Positions 26,096 to 35,161 of a stretch of 64,000 nucleotides of DNA are shown here, piece by piece. The notes under the pieces were generated by a model, which saw only the letters and a list, made by a program, of their open reading frames with translations, searched no databases and was not told the origin of the DNA. Origin of the DNA: Bacteroidota bacterium (GTDB lineage Bacteria; Bacteroidota; Bacteroidia; Chitinophagales; Chitinophagaceae); assembly GCA_018268055.1 (NCBI GenBank), contig JAFDXF010000094.1, positions 1 through 64,000 of the forward strand, read 5' to 3'. The translations under genes were made by a program, and so were the position numbers. The number at the start of each line of letters is the position of its first letter. The stretch's first letter is position 1.

Positions 26096-26737
26096 TTAAT
26101 TTTTGTTTTTGAAATCGCCACGTTTCCACGAGTTGATAAACTCTGCCCATGCAGCCGGATTAAAAATATTCATGGGAGGCGTTTGTCCACGATAAACGGC
26201 CTGATTGGCAATCTTGTTCATTTGAACTTTAGTGGCTTCGCCAGCATCACCGCTTACTGAGCGCATCCATGCTCTACGGTTTGCCTCACTCATATTCTTT
26301 CTAGCTATTTCGTATTGATCATCATCTACTTTTATATTTACAAAATCACGGGCAAACTGTTCAGGTGTGGGCCGCGGTTTTATTATGGTTGCAGGTAAGT
26401 AAACGGTATCGGCTACCATCAGTTGTACTATGCTGTATTGATTACCCTCCAAATTTTTTGGAATCGTAATTTTTTTAGGTTTATACGAAACGTGTGTAAA
26501 TTCTATTTCATCACCTTTTAATACTACAATAGAAAAAACGCCATAAGCATTGGACATAGTTCCACGGTTTTGGCCTTTTACTACAACAGAAACAGCGGGA
26601 ATACCCACTAAGCTATCAGCAGTCATTACTACGCCATATAGTTGCACTACCGAATCACGCGATGTTTCAAATTGTGCTTTTGCAGATTGAGTTGAAATAA
26701 AAAATATTATGCCGGCAAAAAATAAAATTCTTTTCAT
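26096..26737 (-). CDS. Secreted CarboxypepD-reg-like domain protein
   Basis: A 213-residue exported protein; signal peptide from ATG 26737 (MKRILFFAGIIFFISTQSAKA). Residues ~32-110 form a carboxypeptidase-regulatory-like beta sandwich (GVVMTADSLVGIPAVSVVVKG, then GTMSNAYGVFSIVV), the same module found at the start of SusC-type transporters. The rest, with conserved-looking NRRAWMRSVSGDAG, is helical and unrecognised. No TonB plug or barrel is present. Probably periplasmic or surface-attached. The longer upstream start (26785) is rejected since it masks the signal peptide. Confidence 0.8.
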   Translation of the reverse strand: MKRILFFAGIIFFISTQSAKAQFETSRDSVVQLYGVVMTADSLVGIPAVSVVVKGQNRGTMSNAYGVFSIVVLKGDEIEFTHVSYKPKKITIPKNLEGNQYSIVQLMVADTVYLPATIIKPRPTPEQFARDFVNIKVDDDQYEIARKNMSEANRRAWMRSVSGDAGEATKVQMNKIANQAVYRGQTPPMNIFNPAAWAEFINSWKRGDFKNKN

Positions 26738-26796
26738 CAGGTCAAAATTAACTACAAGTTGCTGATTTCGTAAAAGAAAATGCACAAGTTAGTAGT

Positions 26797-26804
26797 TAAC
26801 TTTG
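26797..26804 (+). promoter_or_regulatory. -7 promoter element of mrp (TAACTTTG)
   Basis: Perfect TAnnTTTG, 33 nt before the ATG at 26838; lies in the divergent space with the CarboxypepD-reg-like gene. Confidence 0.55.
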
Positions 26805-26837
26805 CCTTTCTGCAACTTTTTAACAAATACTTGAATT

Positions 26838-27944
26838 ATGACTAAAGAAAAAATATTGGAAGCATTGAGTAATGTGCAGGAGCCTGACTTGGGAAAAGAT
26901 CTTGTGACCCTCAATATGGTCAAGGATATTGAAATAGATGGCAACAATGTTTCTTTTACTATTGTGCTTACTACACCGGCTTGTCCACTTAAAGATATGA
27001 TGAAAACTGCCAGTGAAAATGCAATAAAATTGCTGGTAAATAAAAATGCTGTTATTACTGTAAACTTCACGGCCAATACTTCTACAAAGCGTACAGATCC
27101 GGGAACTGTTTTACCGAAAGTAAAAAATATAATCGCTGTAGTAAGTGGTAAAGGCGGTGTCGGGAAATCTACTGTTGCAGCAAATCTTGCATTAGCTTTA
27201 GGACAGGGCGGGGCAAAAGTTGGTTTGATGGATGCTGATATTTACGGGCCAAGCGTGCCCATCATGTTTGGAGTACGTGGAGAAAGACCGATGATGATAG
27301 ATGTAGGTGCTGAGAAGGCGATGATTGCACCTTTGGAACGTTATGGAATAAAATTAATCAGTATTGGTTTATTGGTGGATGAAAAAAGTGCTGTTGTTTG
27401 GCGTGGCCCTATGGCAAGTAGTGCTATTCGTCAATTTATTACAGATGTATATTGGGATGAGTTGGATTATTTGGTAGTAGATATGCCTCCGGGCACTGGC
27501 GATATACATTTGACGTTGATGCAAACTGTTCCGGTAACAGGAGCCGTTATCGTTACTACACCACAAGATGTTGCTTTGGCCGATGCAAAAAAAGGAATCG
27601 CCATGTTTGGTCAAGCGCAACTTAATGTGCCCATCATTGGACTTGTTGAGAATATGAGTTATTTCATTCCTCCAACGGGAGGGACTGAATTGCCGGAAAA
27701 TAAATATTATATTTTTGGGAAAGATGGTGGAAAAAGATTGGCTGATGAATATGATATACCTTTCTTAGGTCAAATACCAATTGTGCAAGGTATTCGTGAA
27801 GGTGGTGATATTGGTGTGCCGGTAATGATGGGGGATGATGAAATTACTAAGAAGGCATTCTTTGATTTTGCTAATACTGTCGTAAGAAGTGTGGCGATGC
27901 GCAACGCAAATATTAATGCAGAAAAAGTTGCTGTAACCGTTTAG
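26838..27944 (+). CDS. mrp: Mrp/NBP35 family iron-sulfur carrier ATPase
   Basis: A 368-residue P-loop protein for Fe-S cluster transfer. The N-terminal MIP18/DUF59 domain covers ~1-85 (VQEPDLGKDLVTLNMVKDI; TTPACPLKDMM). The deviant Walker A SGKGGVGKSTVAANLALA is near residue 103 and MDADIYGPSVP follows. The DPPGTGD-type switch is MPPGTGDIHLTL. The region VENMSYFIPPTGG, where many homologues carry a cluster-binding CxxC, has no cysteines here; I recall the same lack in other Bacteroidota Mrp proteins. Own promoter upstream; kynU follows 51 nt later. Confidence 0.93.
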   Translation: MTKEKILEALSNVQEPDLGKDLVTLNMVKDIEIDGNNVSFTIVLTTPACPLKDMMKTASENAIKLLVNKNAVITVNFTANTSTKRTDPGTVLPKVKNIIAVVSGKGGVGKSTVAANLALALGQGGAKVGLMDADIYGPSVPIMFGVRGERPMMIDVGAEKAMIAPLERYGIKLISIGLLVDEKSAVVWRGPMASSAIRQFITDVYWDELDYLVVDMPPGTGDIHLTLMQTVPVTGAVIVTTPQDVALADAKKGIAMFGQAQLNVPIIGLVENMSYFIPPTGGTELPENKYYIFGKDGGKRLADEYDIPFLGQIPIVQGIREGGDIGVPVMMGDDEITKKAFFDFANTVVRSVAMRNANINAEKVAVTV

Positions 27945-27995
27945 CCTATTGATAAAAATGTTTTTTGTTGTCAGAAAATATTCTTGCTCCCCAAA

Positions 27996-29273
27996 ATGGA
28001 ATTTCAAAATACACTTGAGTTTGCCAAGCAATTAGACGTACAAGATACGTTACAGCAATTCAGAAGCCTGTTTTATATTCCCATTATGAATGGGAAAGAG
28101 GTTATTTATTTGAATGGAAACTCGTTGGGTTTACAACCGAAAGCCACTCAGGAATATGTATTAGATGAATTGGAAGACTGGGCTTCTTTTGCATCGGGTG
28201 GTCATGCACATGCTCGCAAACCATGGATGACTTACAATGAACTTTTTCCGAAACAACTTTCTAAATTAGTAGGCGCTCATGAAAATGAAGTAGTAGCGAT
28301 GAACTCACTAACGGTAAATCTTCATTTGCTAATGGTTTCTTTTTATCGTCCAACAAAAGAACGCTATAAAATTATTTGCGAAGCAAAAGCATTTTCTTCT
28401 GATCAGTATGCGATGGAGTCACAGGTGAGGCATTATGGGTTTTCACCGGATGACACTATAATAGAAGTTGCGCCTCGTGATGGAGAACATACCATTCGCA
28501 TAGAAGATATCATTGCTACAATACAAAAGCATGGAGATAGTATTGCCTTGGTATTATTTAGCGGCGTCAATTATTTCTCCGGTCAATTTTTTGATATAGC
28601 AACAATAACATATACCGCTCATTCAGTAGGCGCATTTGCCGGCTTTGATTTGGCGCACGCTGTGGGTAATGTGCCTCTTGCATTACACGATTGGGATGTT
28701 GATTTCGCGTGCTGGTGTTCATATAAATATTTGAATAGCGGCCCGGGTGGAGTAGGCGGTGCATTTATTCATGAACGACATGCAACGGTTTCTTCATTCA
28801 ACCGCTTTGCCGGTTGGTGGGGAAATGACAAGGCAACAAGATTCCAATTACAGAAGGGTTTCAAAGCCATTCCTTCTGCTGATGGGTGGCAGCTAAGTAA
28901 TGCACCTATATTGTCAATGGCTGCACACAAAGCCTCATTAGATATTTTTGACAAAGCAGGAATAGAAAACTTACATCAAAAAAGAAAATTATTAACGGCA
29001 TACCTTGATTATCTTTTAAATAAAATTATTGACGAAAATGATGAGGAGGTATTTGAAATAATTACTCCCATAAATGAAAATGAAAGAGGTTGCCAATTAT
29101 CTTTATTGATGCTGAAAGATGGGAAAAGGATTTATGATGCAATAACCAACCAAGGCGTAATGTCCGATTGGCGTGAACCAAATGTGATTCGAGTTGCACC
29201 TGTCCCTCTTTACAATACTTTTGAAGATGTATTTCGGTTTGGAAGTATTTTAAAGACAAGCATCATGAGTTAA
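27996..29273 (+). CDS. kynU: Kynureninase
   Basis: PLP enzyme that cleaves kynurenine (and 3-hydroxykynurenine) to (3-hydroxy)anthranilate and alanine. The 425-residue product has NGNSLGLQPKAT near residue 40, ASGGHAHARKPWMTYNEL, the ligand block FAGFDLAHAVGN, and the Schiff-base Lys in CWCSYKYLNSGPGG near residue 245. ATG 27996 (MEFQNTLEF) is used in place of TTG 27984. No other kyn genes are adjacent, but gcdH is 3.7 kb downstream and etfBA is also in the window. Confidence 0.94.
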   Translation: MEFQNTLEFAKQLDVQDTLQQFRSLFYIPIMNGKEVIYLNGNSLGLQPKATQEYVLDELEDWASFASGGHAHARKPWMTYNELFPKQLSKLVGAHENEVVAMNSLTVNLHLLMVSFYRPTKERYKIICEAKAFSSDQYAMESQVRHYGFSPDDTIIEVAPRDGEHTIRIEDIIATIQKHGDSIALVLFSGVNYFSGQFFDIATITYTAHSVGAFAGFDLAHAVGNVPLALHDWDVDFACWCSYKYLNSGPGGVGGAFIHERHATVSSFNRFAGWWGNDKATRFQLQKGFKAIPSADGWQLSNAPILSMAAHKASLDIFDKAGIENLHQKRKLLTAYLDYLLNKIIDENDEEVFEIITPINENERGCQLSLLMLKDGKRIYDAITNQGVMSDWREPNVIRVAPVPLYNTFEDVFRFGSILKTSIMS

Positions 29274-29342
29274 GGATTACACATCTGGAATATGCTTATT
29301 GTCTACTATTTTAAAAAAATCATTTCTCTGATATTAAGTCGG

Positions 29343-29350
29343 TAATTTTG
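29343..29350 (+). promoter_or_regulatory. -7 promoter element of pyrF (TAATTTTG)
   Basis: Perfect TAnnTTTG, 25 nt before ATG 29376. Confidence 0.5.
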
Positions 29351-29375
29351 AAATTGAAATAAAATATTTCAAAAT

Positions 29376-30179
29376 ATGACACGCCATCAATTAGTAGAAG
29401 AAATCAAAAAGAAAAAATCTTATCTCTGCGTTGGGTTAGATACCGACATTACGAAGATTCCTAAACATTTATTAGTAGAAGAAGATCCGGTTTTTGCTTT
29501 TAACAAAGCAATCATTGATGCAACTAAAGACTTGTGCATAGCATATAAAATAAATACAGCATTTTATGAAGCAAATGGAGTAAAAGGTTGGGCATCTATG
29601 GAAAAAACGGTACGTTACATAGGCAATGAACACTTCAAAATAGCCGATGCAAAAAGAGGGGATATCGGCAATACATCCAATCAATATGCTAAAGCCTTTT
29701 TTGAAACTATGCCATTTGATGCAATAACCGTTGCGCCTTATATGGGTGAAGATAGTGTGTCTCCTTTTTTACAACACAAAGGGAAATGGGCAATTGTGTT
29801 AGGGCTTACTTCTAATAAAGGTGCCGATGATTTTGAATTATTGCATACGGATGGTGAATACTTTTATGAAAAAGTGATGGAGACAGTGAGTGGCTGGGGT
29901 ACAACTGAGAATTTAATGTTTGTAGTGGGTGCTACACAAACGGTGAGTTTGGATAATGTACGCAAACAGTCACCTGATCATTTCTTTTTAGTACCGGGCG
30001 TTGGTGCGCAGGGTGGAAGTCTGGAAGAGGTATCTAAAAAAGCAATGACAAAAGATTGTGGAATAATCGTCAATTCAAGCCGTTCAATTATCTATGCTTC
30101 CGCTGATGAAGATTTTGCCGAAAAAGCACGCCAGGAAGCATTGTCCATTCAATGTGAGATGAAAAATTACTTACCTTAA
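29376..30179 (+). CDS. pyrF: Orotidine-5'-phosphate decarboxylase (type 2)
   Basis: Last step of UMP synthesis. The 267-residue protein is the longer, type 2 form. It has [15 protein letters not shown] near residue 18, [19 protein letters not shown], and the catalytic Lys/Asp block [18 protein letters not shown] near residue 90. VVGATQ and VPGVGAQGG mark the phosphate site near the C-terminus. It has its own promoter and is followed 26 nt later by an exported peptidase. Confidence 0.96.
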   Translation: MTRHQLVEEIKKKKSYLCVGLDTDITKIPKHLLVEEDPVFAFNKAIIDATKDLCIAYKINTAFYEANGVKGWASMEKTVRYIGNEHFKIADAKRGDIGNTSNQYAKAFFETMPFDAITVAPYMGEDSVSPFLQHKGKWAIVLGLTSNKGADDFELLHTDGEYFYEKVMETVSGWGTTENLMFVVGATQTVSLDNVRKQSPDHFFLVPGVGAQGGSLEEVSKKAMTKDCGIIVNSSRSIIYASADEDFAEKARQEALSIQCEMKNYLP

Positions 30180-30205
30180 GCCCGTTAATAACTTAATTAA
30201 TTTTT

Positions 30206-32734
30206 ATGAAGAAATCGTTTTTTGTTTTCGTATTGGCATTTCTATGCCTTTTTGTAAATGGCCAACAGGATAATAGCGTTACAAAAGCAAACTATCAGTT
30301 AGCTGCAAAGTATTCACCGGCACGTATCAATAAGATGGTGTTTTCTACAAGTGTAGAGCCACATTGGCTCAAAAACACAAATCGCTTTTGGTATTCATAT
30401 AAAACAACTGAAGGAACAAATTGGTACATCGTTGATCCAAATAAAGCAGAGAAGAAAAAGTTATTTGATAATGATAAAATGGCCGCCATGATTACGAGTA
30501 TTGTTGGCGACCCTTTTGATGGGCAACATTTATCTTTTGACAGTTTACAATTCATTGGTGATGAAACAAAAATTCGCTTTCAAGTAAAGAGTTCCATTGA
30601 TGTAGTAATAAAAGATACTGCTGCAAAAAAGAAAGATGCTGCCCCCAAAAAAGAAAAGAAAACTTTTTATTTTGAATACAATATCAATTCCGGTAAGTTA
30701 GATACATTATCAGATTTTAAAAGACCGCTAAGGAAAAGTATGTGGGCCAATGTTGCACCGGATAGTTCAATCGTGATTTATGGGAAAAACTATAACCTAT
30801 ATTGGATGGATTTTGAAAATTATAAAAAAGCACAAATCAATGATAAGGATACAACCATTATTGAGCACGCAATCACTACCGATGGTGTTCAATTTTATTC
30901 ATGGCATTTCCGTACACCGGGAGAAACAAATGTAGATGCTGAAAAAAATAAGAAAGACAGGAAGCCTGTATTTGCTGTTTGGTCACCTGATTCCAAAAGC
31001 TTTGCATTAAAACGTACGGATGAACGAAAGGTAAAAGATCTTTGGGTGATCAACAGTATTGCAGAGCCTCGCCCAACATTAGAAACGTATAAATATTGGA
31101 TGCCGGGAGAAACGGATGCTCCTCGTGATGAAATCTATTTGTTTCGTATGGCAGATAAGAAACCGATATTGATAAAAACAAGTCGTTTCAAAGATCAAAC
31201 ACTAGATGTTTTTCGTAGTACACCTTTGAAAAAAAGCTTGGATGATGATTTTATGCCTTCGCTTTGGTTAGGTAATAATTCTTCATTCTTTTTGAGCCGT
31301 ACGAGCCGCGATTTGAAACGTATTGACATTTGTAAAGTGAATGTAAGCTCAGATACAGCATTAGCAGTCATAGAAGAAAGATTGAATACATACATTGAAA
31401 TCATTCCACCCGGATTGGTAAATGGTGGTAAAGAAATTATAGAATGGAGTGAGCGAGATGGATGGGGACATTTTTATTTATATGATGGCGATGGAAAATT
31501 AAAAAATCAAATCACTTCAGGGCCATACCATTGCTCAAGCATCATGGGTATTGATGAAAAGAAAAGAGTATTATATTTCTCTGCAAATGGGAGAGAAAAT
31601 GTTGCAACTGATAAGAAAGGCGAGAAGCAGGAAAAAGAGGATCCATATTATTTGCATTTGTACAAAGTGAATTTTGACGGAAGCGGACTGCAATTACTAA
31701 ATGCAGGCAACTACGATAACCAATTTCTGATGGATGATAATCAGCAGTACTTCGTCAATAATTTTTCTCGGGTAAATACTGTGCCAGAGTCTAATTTGAT
31801 AAATAATGAAGGTAAAGTAGTGATGAAGTTAGAAACTTCCGATTTTAGTGCCTTGATGGAGTCGGGTTATAAATTTCCTGAAATATTTAAAGTGAAAGCA
31901 GATGATGGAATAACAGATTTATATGGTGTAATGTATAAACCATTTGATTTTGATGCTTCAAAAAAATACCCTGTTATTGAATATGTATATCCAGGGCCTC
32001 AAACAGAATCGGTAAATAAAGCATGGGGAAGAGGAATGGATCGGATAGATCGTTTGGCACAATTGGGTTTTATCGTGGTAACAGTTGGAAATAGAGGCGG
32101 TACTCCGGAGCGCAGCAAGTGGTATCACAATTATGGTTATGGCGATTTGAGAGATTATGGTTTAGCTGATAAAAAAACTGCCATAGAACAGTTAGCCAAT
32201 CGCTATTCGTTTATGGATGTGAATCGTGTGGGCATTCATGGGCATAGTGGTGGAGGCTTTATGAGTACTGCTGCCATGTTGGTTTATCCCGATTTCTTTA
32301 AAGTGGCGGTGAGTAATGCAGGTAATCACGATAACAGTATATACAATCGTTGGTGGAGTGAAAAGCACAATGGGGTGAAAGAAGAAATTTCCGATAAAGG
32401 CGATACCACCTTTGTTTATTCAATAGAACGTAATCAGGATTTGGCAAAAAATTTAAAAGGACGTTTGTTGCTCATTCATGGAGAAATAGATAACAATGTA
32501 TCACCTTCAAACAGTATTCGAGTAGCAAATGGTTTAATTAGAGCCAATAAAAGATTTGAAATGTTGTTATTACCTACACAACGTCATGCCTTTGGAGATA
32601 TGATGGAGTATTGGTTTTGGAAAACGGCCGATCATTTTTCAAAATACTTATTGGGTGATAATACAGAAAGACCGGTTGACCTTTATGAAATGAATCGAGA
32701 TACAGATATGAGCGGGCCGGGAAAAAAGAATTGA
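30206..32734 (+). CDS. Exported S9 prolyl oligopeptidase family peptidase (DPP-IV-like)
   Basis: An 842-residue periplasmic or outer-surface serine peptidase. Signal peptide ~1-20 (ending LFVNGQ). Residues ~60-540 form a DPPIV_N-type beta propeller (for example PVFAVWSPDSKSFALKRTD and IIEWSERDGWGHFYLYDGDG). The C-terminal alpha/beta hydrolase domain has the nucleophile in GIHGHSGGGFMSTAAM, the Asp in LLIHGEIDNNVSPSNS and the His in TQRHAFGD. The oxyanion-side RGGTPERS motif is present. It likely trims X-Pro or X-Ala dipeptides from imported peptides; specificity is inferred. Confidence 0.93.
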   Translation: MKKSFFVFVLAFLCLFVNGQQDNSVTKANYQLAAKYSPARINKMVFSTSVEPHWLKNTNRFWYSYKTTEGTNWYIVDPNKAEKKKLFDNDKMAAMITSIVGDPFDGQHLSFDSLQFIGDETKIRFQVKSSIDVVIKDTAAKKKDAAPKKEKKTFYFEYNINSGKLDTLSDFKRPLRKSMWANVAPDSSIVIYGKNYNLYWMDFENYKKAQINDKDTTIIEHAITTDGVQFYSWHFRTPGETNVDAEKNKKDRKPVFAVWSPDSKSFALKRTDERKVKDLWVINSIAEPRPTLETYKYWMPGETDAPRDEIYLFRMADKKPILIKTSRFKDQTLDVFRSTPLKKSLDDDFMPSLWLGNNSSFFLSRTSRDLKRIDICKVNVSSDTALAVIEERLNTYIEIIPPGLVNGGKEIIEWSERDGWGHFYLYDGDGKLKNQITSGPYHCSSIMGIDEKKRVLYFSANGRENVATDKKGEKQEKEDPYYLHLYKVNFDGSGLQLLNAGNYDNQFLMDDNQQYFVNNFSRVNTVPESNLINNEGKVVMKLETSDFSALMESGYKFPEIFKVKADDGITDLYGVMYKPFDFDASKKYPVIEYVYPGPQTESVNKAWGRGMDRIDRLAQLGFIVVTVGNRGGTPERSKWYHNYGYGDLRDYGLADKKTAIEQLANRYSFMDVNRVGIHGHSGGGFMSTAAMLVYPDFFKVAVSNAGNHDNSIYNRWWSEKHNGVKEEISDKGDTTFVYSIERNQDLAKNLKGRLLLIHGEIDNNVSPSNSIRVANGLIRANKRFEMLLLPTQRHAFGDMMEYWFWKTADHFSKYLLGDNTERPVDLYEMNRDTDMSGPGKKN

Positions 32735-32907
32735 GCATTTTTTTGTCAATTTTGTATTTTAAAAAATTCAAGCTTATTGCGGATTCGGAAAGGCAAAGTC
32801 GTTTAGCTTATGCTCGTTTCTAAAGGTTAGAAATATCATCATATATGTAAATGCTGACAGCCTCAAAAACCACATTTCCTAAGCAGGCAATTCAGCCTTC
32901 AAATCAT

Positions 32908-32915
32908 TACCTTTG
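32908..32915 (+). promoter_or_regulatory. -7 promoter element of gcdH (TACCTTTG)
   Basis: Perfect TAnnTTTG with a 52-nt interval to ATG 32968. Confidence 0.5.
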
Positions 32916-32967
32916 CGACGATAATTTGTAAAATCAACAATCCGAAATCACAAAATCTAAAAACATT

Positions 32968-34152
32968 ATGGCATCTCGTACTGACCTGTTTCAAAGTCCT
33001 GATTATTTTTTAGTAGATGAGCTTTTGACAGAAGAACATAAGCACATTCGTGAGGCAGTGAGAAGTTATGTGAAAAAAGAAATTTCTCCTGTTATTGAAG
33101 ACTATGCACAACGAGCAGAATTTCCACAGCATATTGTAAAGCAACTTGGTGAATTAGGTTGTTTTGGCCCTACTATTCCGGAGCAATACGGCGGTGGTGG
33201 TTTAGATTATATTTCTTATGGGTTGATGATGCAGGAGTTGGAAAGAGGTGATAGCGGTGTTCGATCTACTGCATCGGTACAAGGCTCATTGGTGATGTTT
33301 CCTATTTATCAATATGGCAGTGAAGAGCAGCGTAAAAAATATTTACCTAAGTTGGCAAGTGGAGAATGGTTAGGATGTTTTGGTCTTACAGAACCAAATC
33401 ACGGCAGCGACCCAAGCAGTATGATTACAAATATTAAGGATGCAGGTGACCATGTAATACTGAATGGCGCAAAAATGTGGATCAGCAATGCTCCTTTTTC
33501 TCAGGTTGCTGTTGTGTGGGCAAAGAATGAAGCCGACGAAATTCAAGGTATGGTAGTGGAAAGAGGAATGGAAGGGTTCAGCACTCCAACAACACATGGC
33601 AAATGGAGTTTGAGAGCATCGGCAACGGGTGAATTGGTTTTTGATAATGTAAAAGTGCCCAAAGAAAATATTTTCCCCAATGTAAAAGGTTTAAAAGGCC
33701 CTTTAGGTTGTTTGACAAAAGCACGCTATGGTATAGCATGGGGCGTAATAGGCGCAGCAATGGATTGCTATGATACCGCATTGCGCTATTCAAAAGAAAG
33801 AGAACAGTTTGGTAAGCCGATTGGTTCTTTTCAGTTGCAGCAAAAAAAATTGGCTGAGATGATTACTGAAATAACCAAAGCACAATTACTCAATTGGCGC
33901 TTAGGTGTATTGATGAATGAAGGACGTGCTACGCCACAACAAGTTTCAATGGCAAAACGTAATTCGTGTGAAATTGCAACAAATATTTGCCGCGATGCAA
34001 GGCAAATGTTAGGCGGAATGGGCATCACCGGCGAATATCCTGTGATGCGCCACATGATGAATTTAGAAAGTGTAATTACTTACGAAGGTACACACGATAT
34101 TCATTTATTAATTACGGGAATGGACGTAACAGGGCTTAATGCTTTTAAATAA
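32968..34152 (+). CDS. gcdH: Glutaryl-CoA dehydrogenase (acyl-CoA dehydrogenase family)
   Basis: FAD enzyme that oxidises and decarboxylates glutaryl-CoA to crotonyl-CoA in lysine and tryptophan breakdown; electrons pass to ETF. The 394 residues follow the acyl-CoA dehydrogenase plan: CFGLTEPNHGSDPSSM (FAD/substrate loop) near residue 140, KMWISNAP, and KWSLRASATGELVFDNV. The C-terminal block YEGTHDIHLLITGMDVTGLNAF closely matches the glutaryl-CoA dehydrogenase signature, with catalytic Glu at about residue 373. The GCDH call over other ACADs rests on that block. Confidence 0.88.
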   Translation: MASRTDLFQSPDYFLVDELLTEEHKHIREAVRSYVKKEISPVIEDYAQRAEFPQHIVKQLGELGCFGPTIPEQYGGGGLDYISYGLMMQELERGDSGVRSTASVQGSLVMFPIYQYGSEEQRKKYLPKLASGEWLGCFGLTEPNHGSDPSSMITNIKDAGDHVILNGAKMWISNAPFSQVAVVWAKNEADEIQGMVVERGMEGFSTPTTHGKWSLRASATGELVFDNVKVPKENIFPNVKGLKGPLGCLTKARYGIAWGVIGAAMDCYDTALRYSKEREQFGKPIGSFQLQQKKLAEMITEITKAQLLNWRLGVLMNEGRATPQQVSMAKRNSCEIATNICRDARQMLGGMGITGEYPVMRHMMNLESVITYEGTHDIHLLITGMDVTGLNAFK

Positions 34153-34175
34153 ATCATCAGTTTAAATTCCATACA

Positions 34176-34682
34176 ATGAAAATTTTCCTAATTGGTTTTA
34201 TGGGAGCCGGTAAGACTTATTGGGGAAAGGCATTAAGCGAAAAACTAAAGGTTCCATTTTTTGATTTGGATGAGCAGATAGCCAATAATGCCGGTCAAAC
34301 GATTCCGGAAATATTTGCTACAAAAGGGGAGGAGCAATTTCGTTTATTAGAAACAGATACTTTACACCTCATTGCCGAATGTCATGACCAATTTGTGCTG
34401 TCTTGTGGCGGAGGCACTCCTTGCTATTTTAATAATATAGATTATATGAATCAATCGGGTGTAACGGTATGGATCAATACAGCACATTTAGTTTTATTGG
34501 AGCGCTTGATGAATGAAAAAGAGAGTAGGCCATTAGTAAAAGATTTGAATGAAGAAGAGTTAAGCTCTTTTATTTTGAAAAAAATGGCTGACCGGAAAAT
34601 TTATTATGAGCAAGCTAAAGTTGCAGTTAATGAAAGCCCAATGAATATAGAATCGCTAATTCAAAAAATATTTCATGCATAA
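34176..34682 (+). CDS. aroK: Shikimate kinase
   Basis: Phosphorylates shikimate in aromatic amino acid synthesis. The 168-residue P-loop kinase has Walker A IGFMGAGKTYWGKALSE, substrate Asp in PFFDLDEQIA, Arg in EEQFRLLETD, the central SCGGGTPCY loop, and the LID Arg in KESRPLVKDL. It lies 23 nt after gcdH and its last 8 bp overlap the next gene. Confidence 0.94.
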   Translation: MKIFLIGFMGAGKTYWGKALSEKLKVPFFDLDEQIANNAGQTIPEIFATKGEEQFRLLETDTLHLIAECHDQFVLSCGGGTPCYFNNIDYMNQSGVTVWINTAHLVLLERLMNEKESRPLVKDLNEEELSSFILKKMADRKIYYEQAKVAVNESPMNIESLIQKIFHA

Positions 34683-35067
34683 ACAGTTTATTACTATCGC
34701 TGCAAAGTTTGGCGCATTGGCTGTTGCCATAGGTGCATTTGGGGCTCATGGGTTGCAAAGTATGACGCAAGACGAAAAAATCTTGCACAGTTTTCAGACT
34801 GGAGTACAATATCAAATGTATCATGTATTGGCATTATTAGCTGTTGGTATTTTATTTGAAAAATTTCCGAGTAAAAAATTGATTTGGTCGGGCTATAGTT
34901 TTATCATTGGTATTTTACTTTTTTCTGGTTCAATATATGCAATCACATTTCTGAAAATAAATGGAAGCGACTTGGTGAAAATATTAGGACCAATTACACC
35001 TTTAGGCGGTCTCTTTTTTATTGTAGGATGGCTGTTCTTATTGCTTGGTGTTTTCAAGAAGAATTAA
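34675..35067 (+). CDS. DUF423 family inner-membrane protein
   Basis: A 130-residue protein with four hydrophobic segments and the DUF423 (YgdD/TMEM256-like) marks: FGALAVAIGAFGAHGL at the N-terminus, then TGVQYQMYHVLALL, LFSGSIYAITF and TPLGGLFFIVGWL. Function unknown. Its start overlaps the end of aroK by 8 bp, implying translational coupling. Confidence 0.92.
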   Translation: MHKQFITIAAKFGALAVAIGAFGAHGLQSMTQDEKILHSFQTGVQYQMYHVLALLAVGILFEKFPSKKLIWSGYSFIIGILLFSGSIYAITFLKINGSDLVKILGPITPLGGLFFIVGWLFLLLGVFKKN

Positions 35068-35148
35068 GGAAGGTTTAAATCTTTAATACTTTGGTTTGGG
35101 TGAACTTTCTTCTTGATTTATTAGTGTAATTTTTGCAGTCAAACTGAT

Positions 35149-35156
35149 TATCTTTG
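35149..35156 (+). promoter_or_regulatory. -7 promoter element of ftsK (TATCTTTG)
   Basis: Perfect consensus ending 5 nt before ATG 35162, predicting transcription start at or beside the start codon. Confidence 0.55.
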
Positions 35157-35161
35157 CTACT

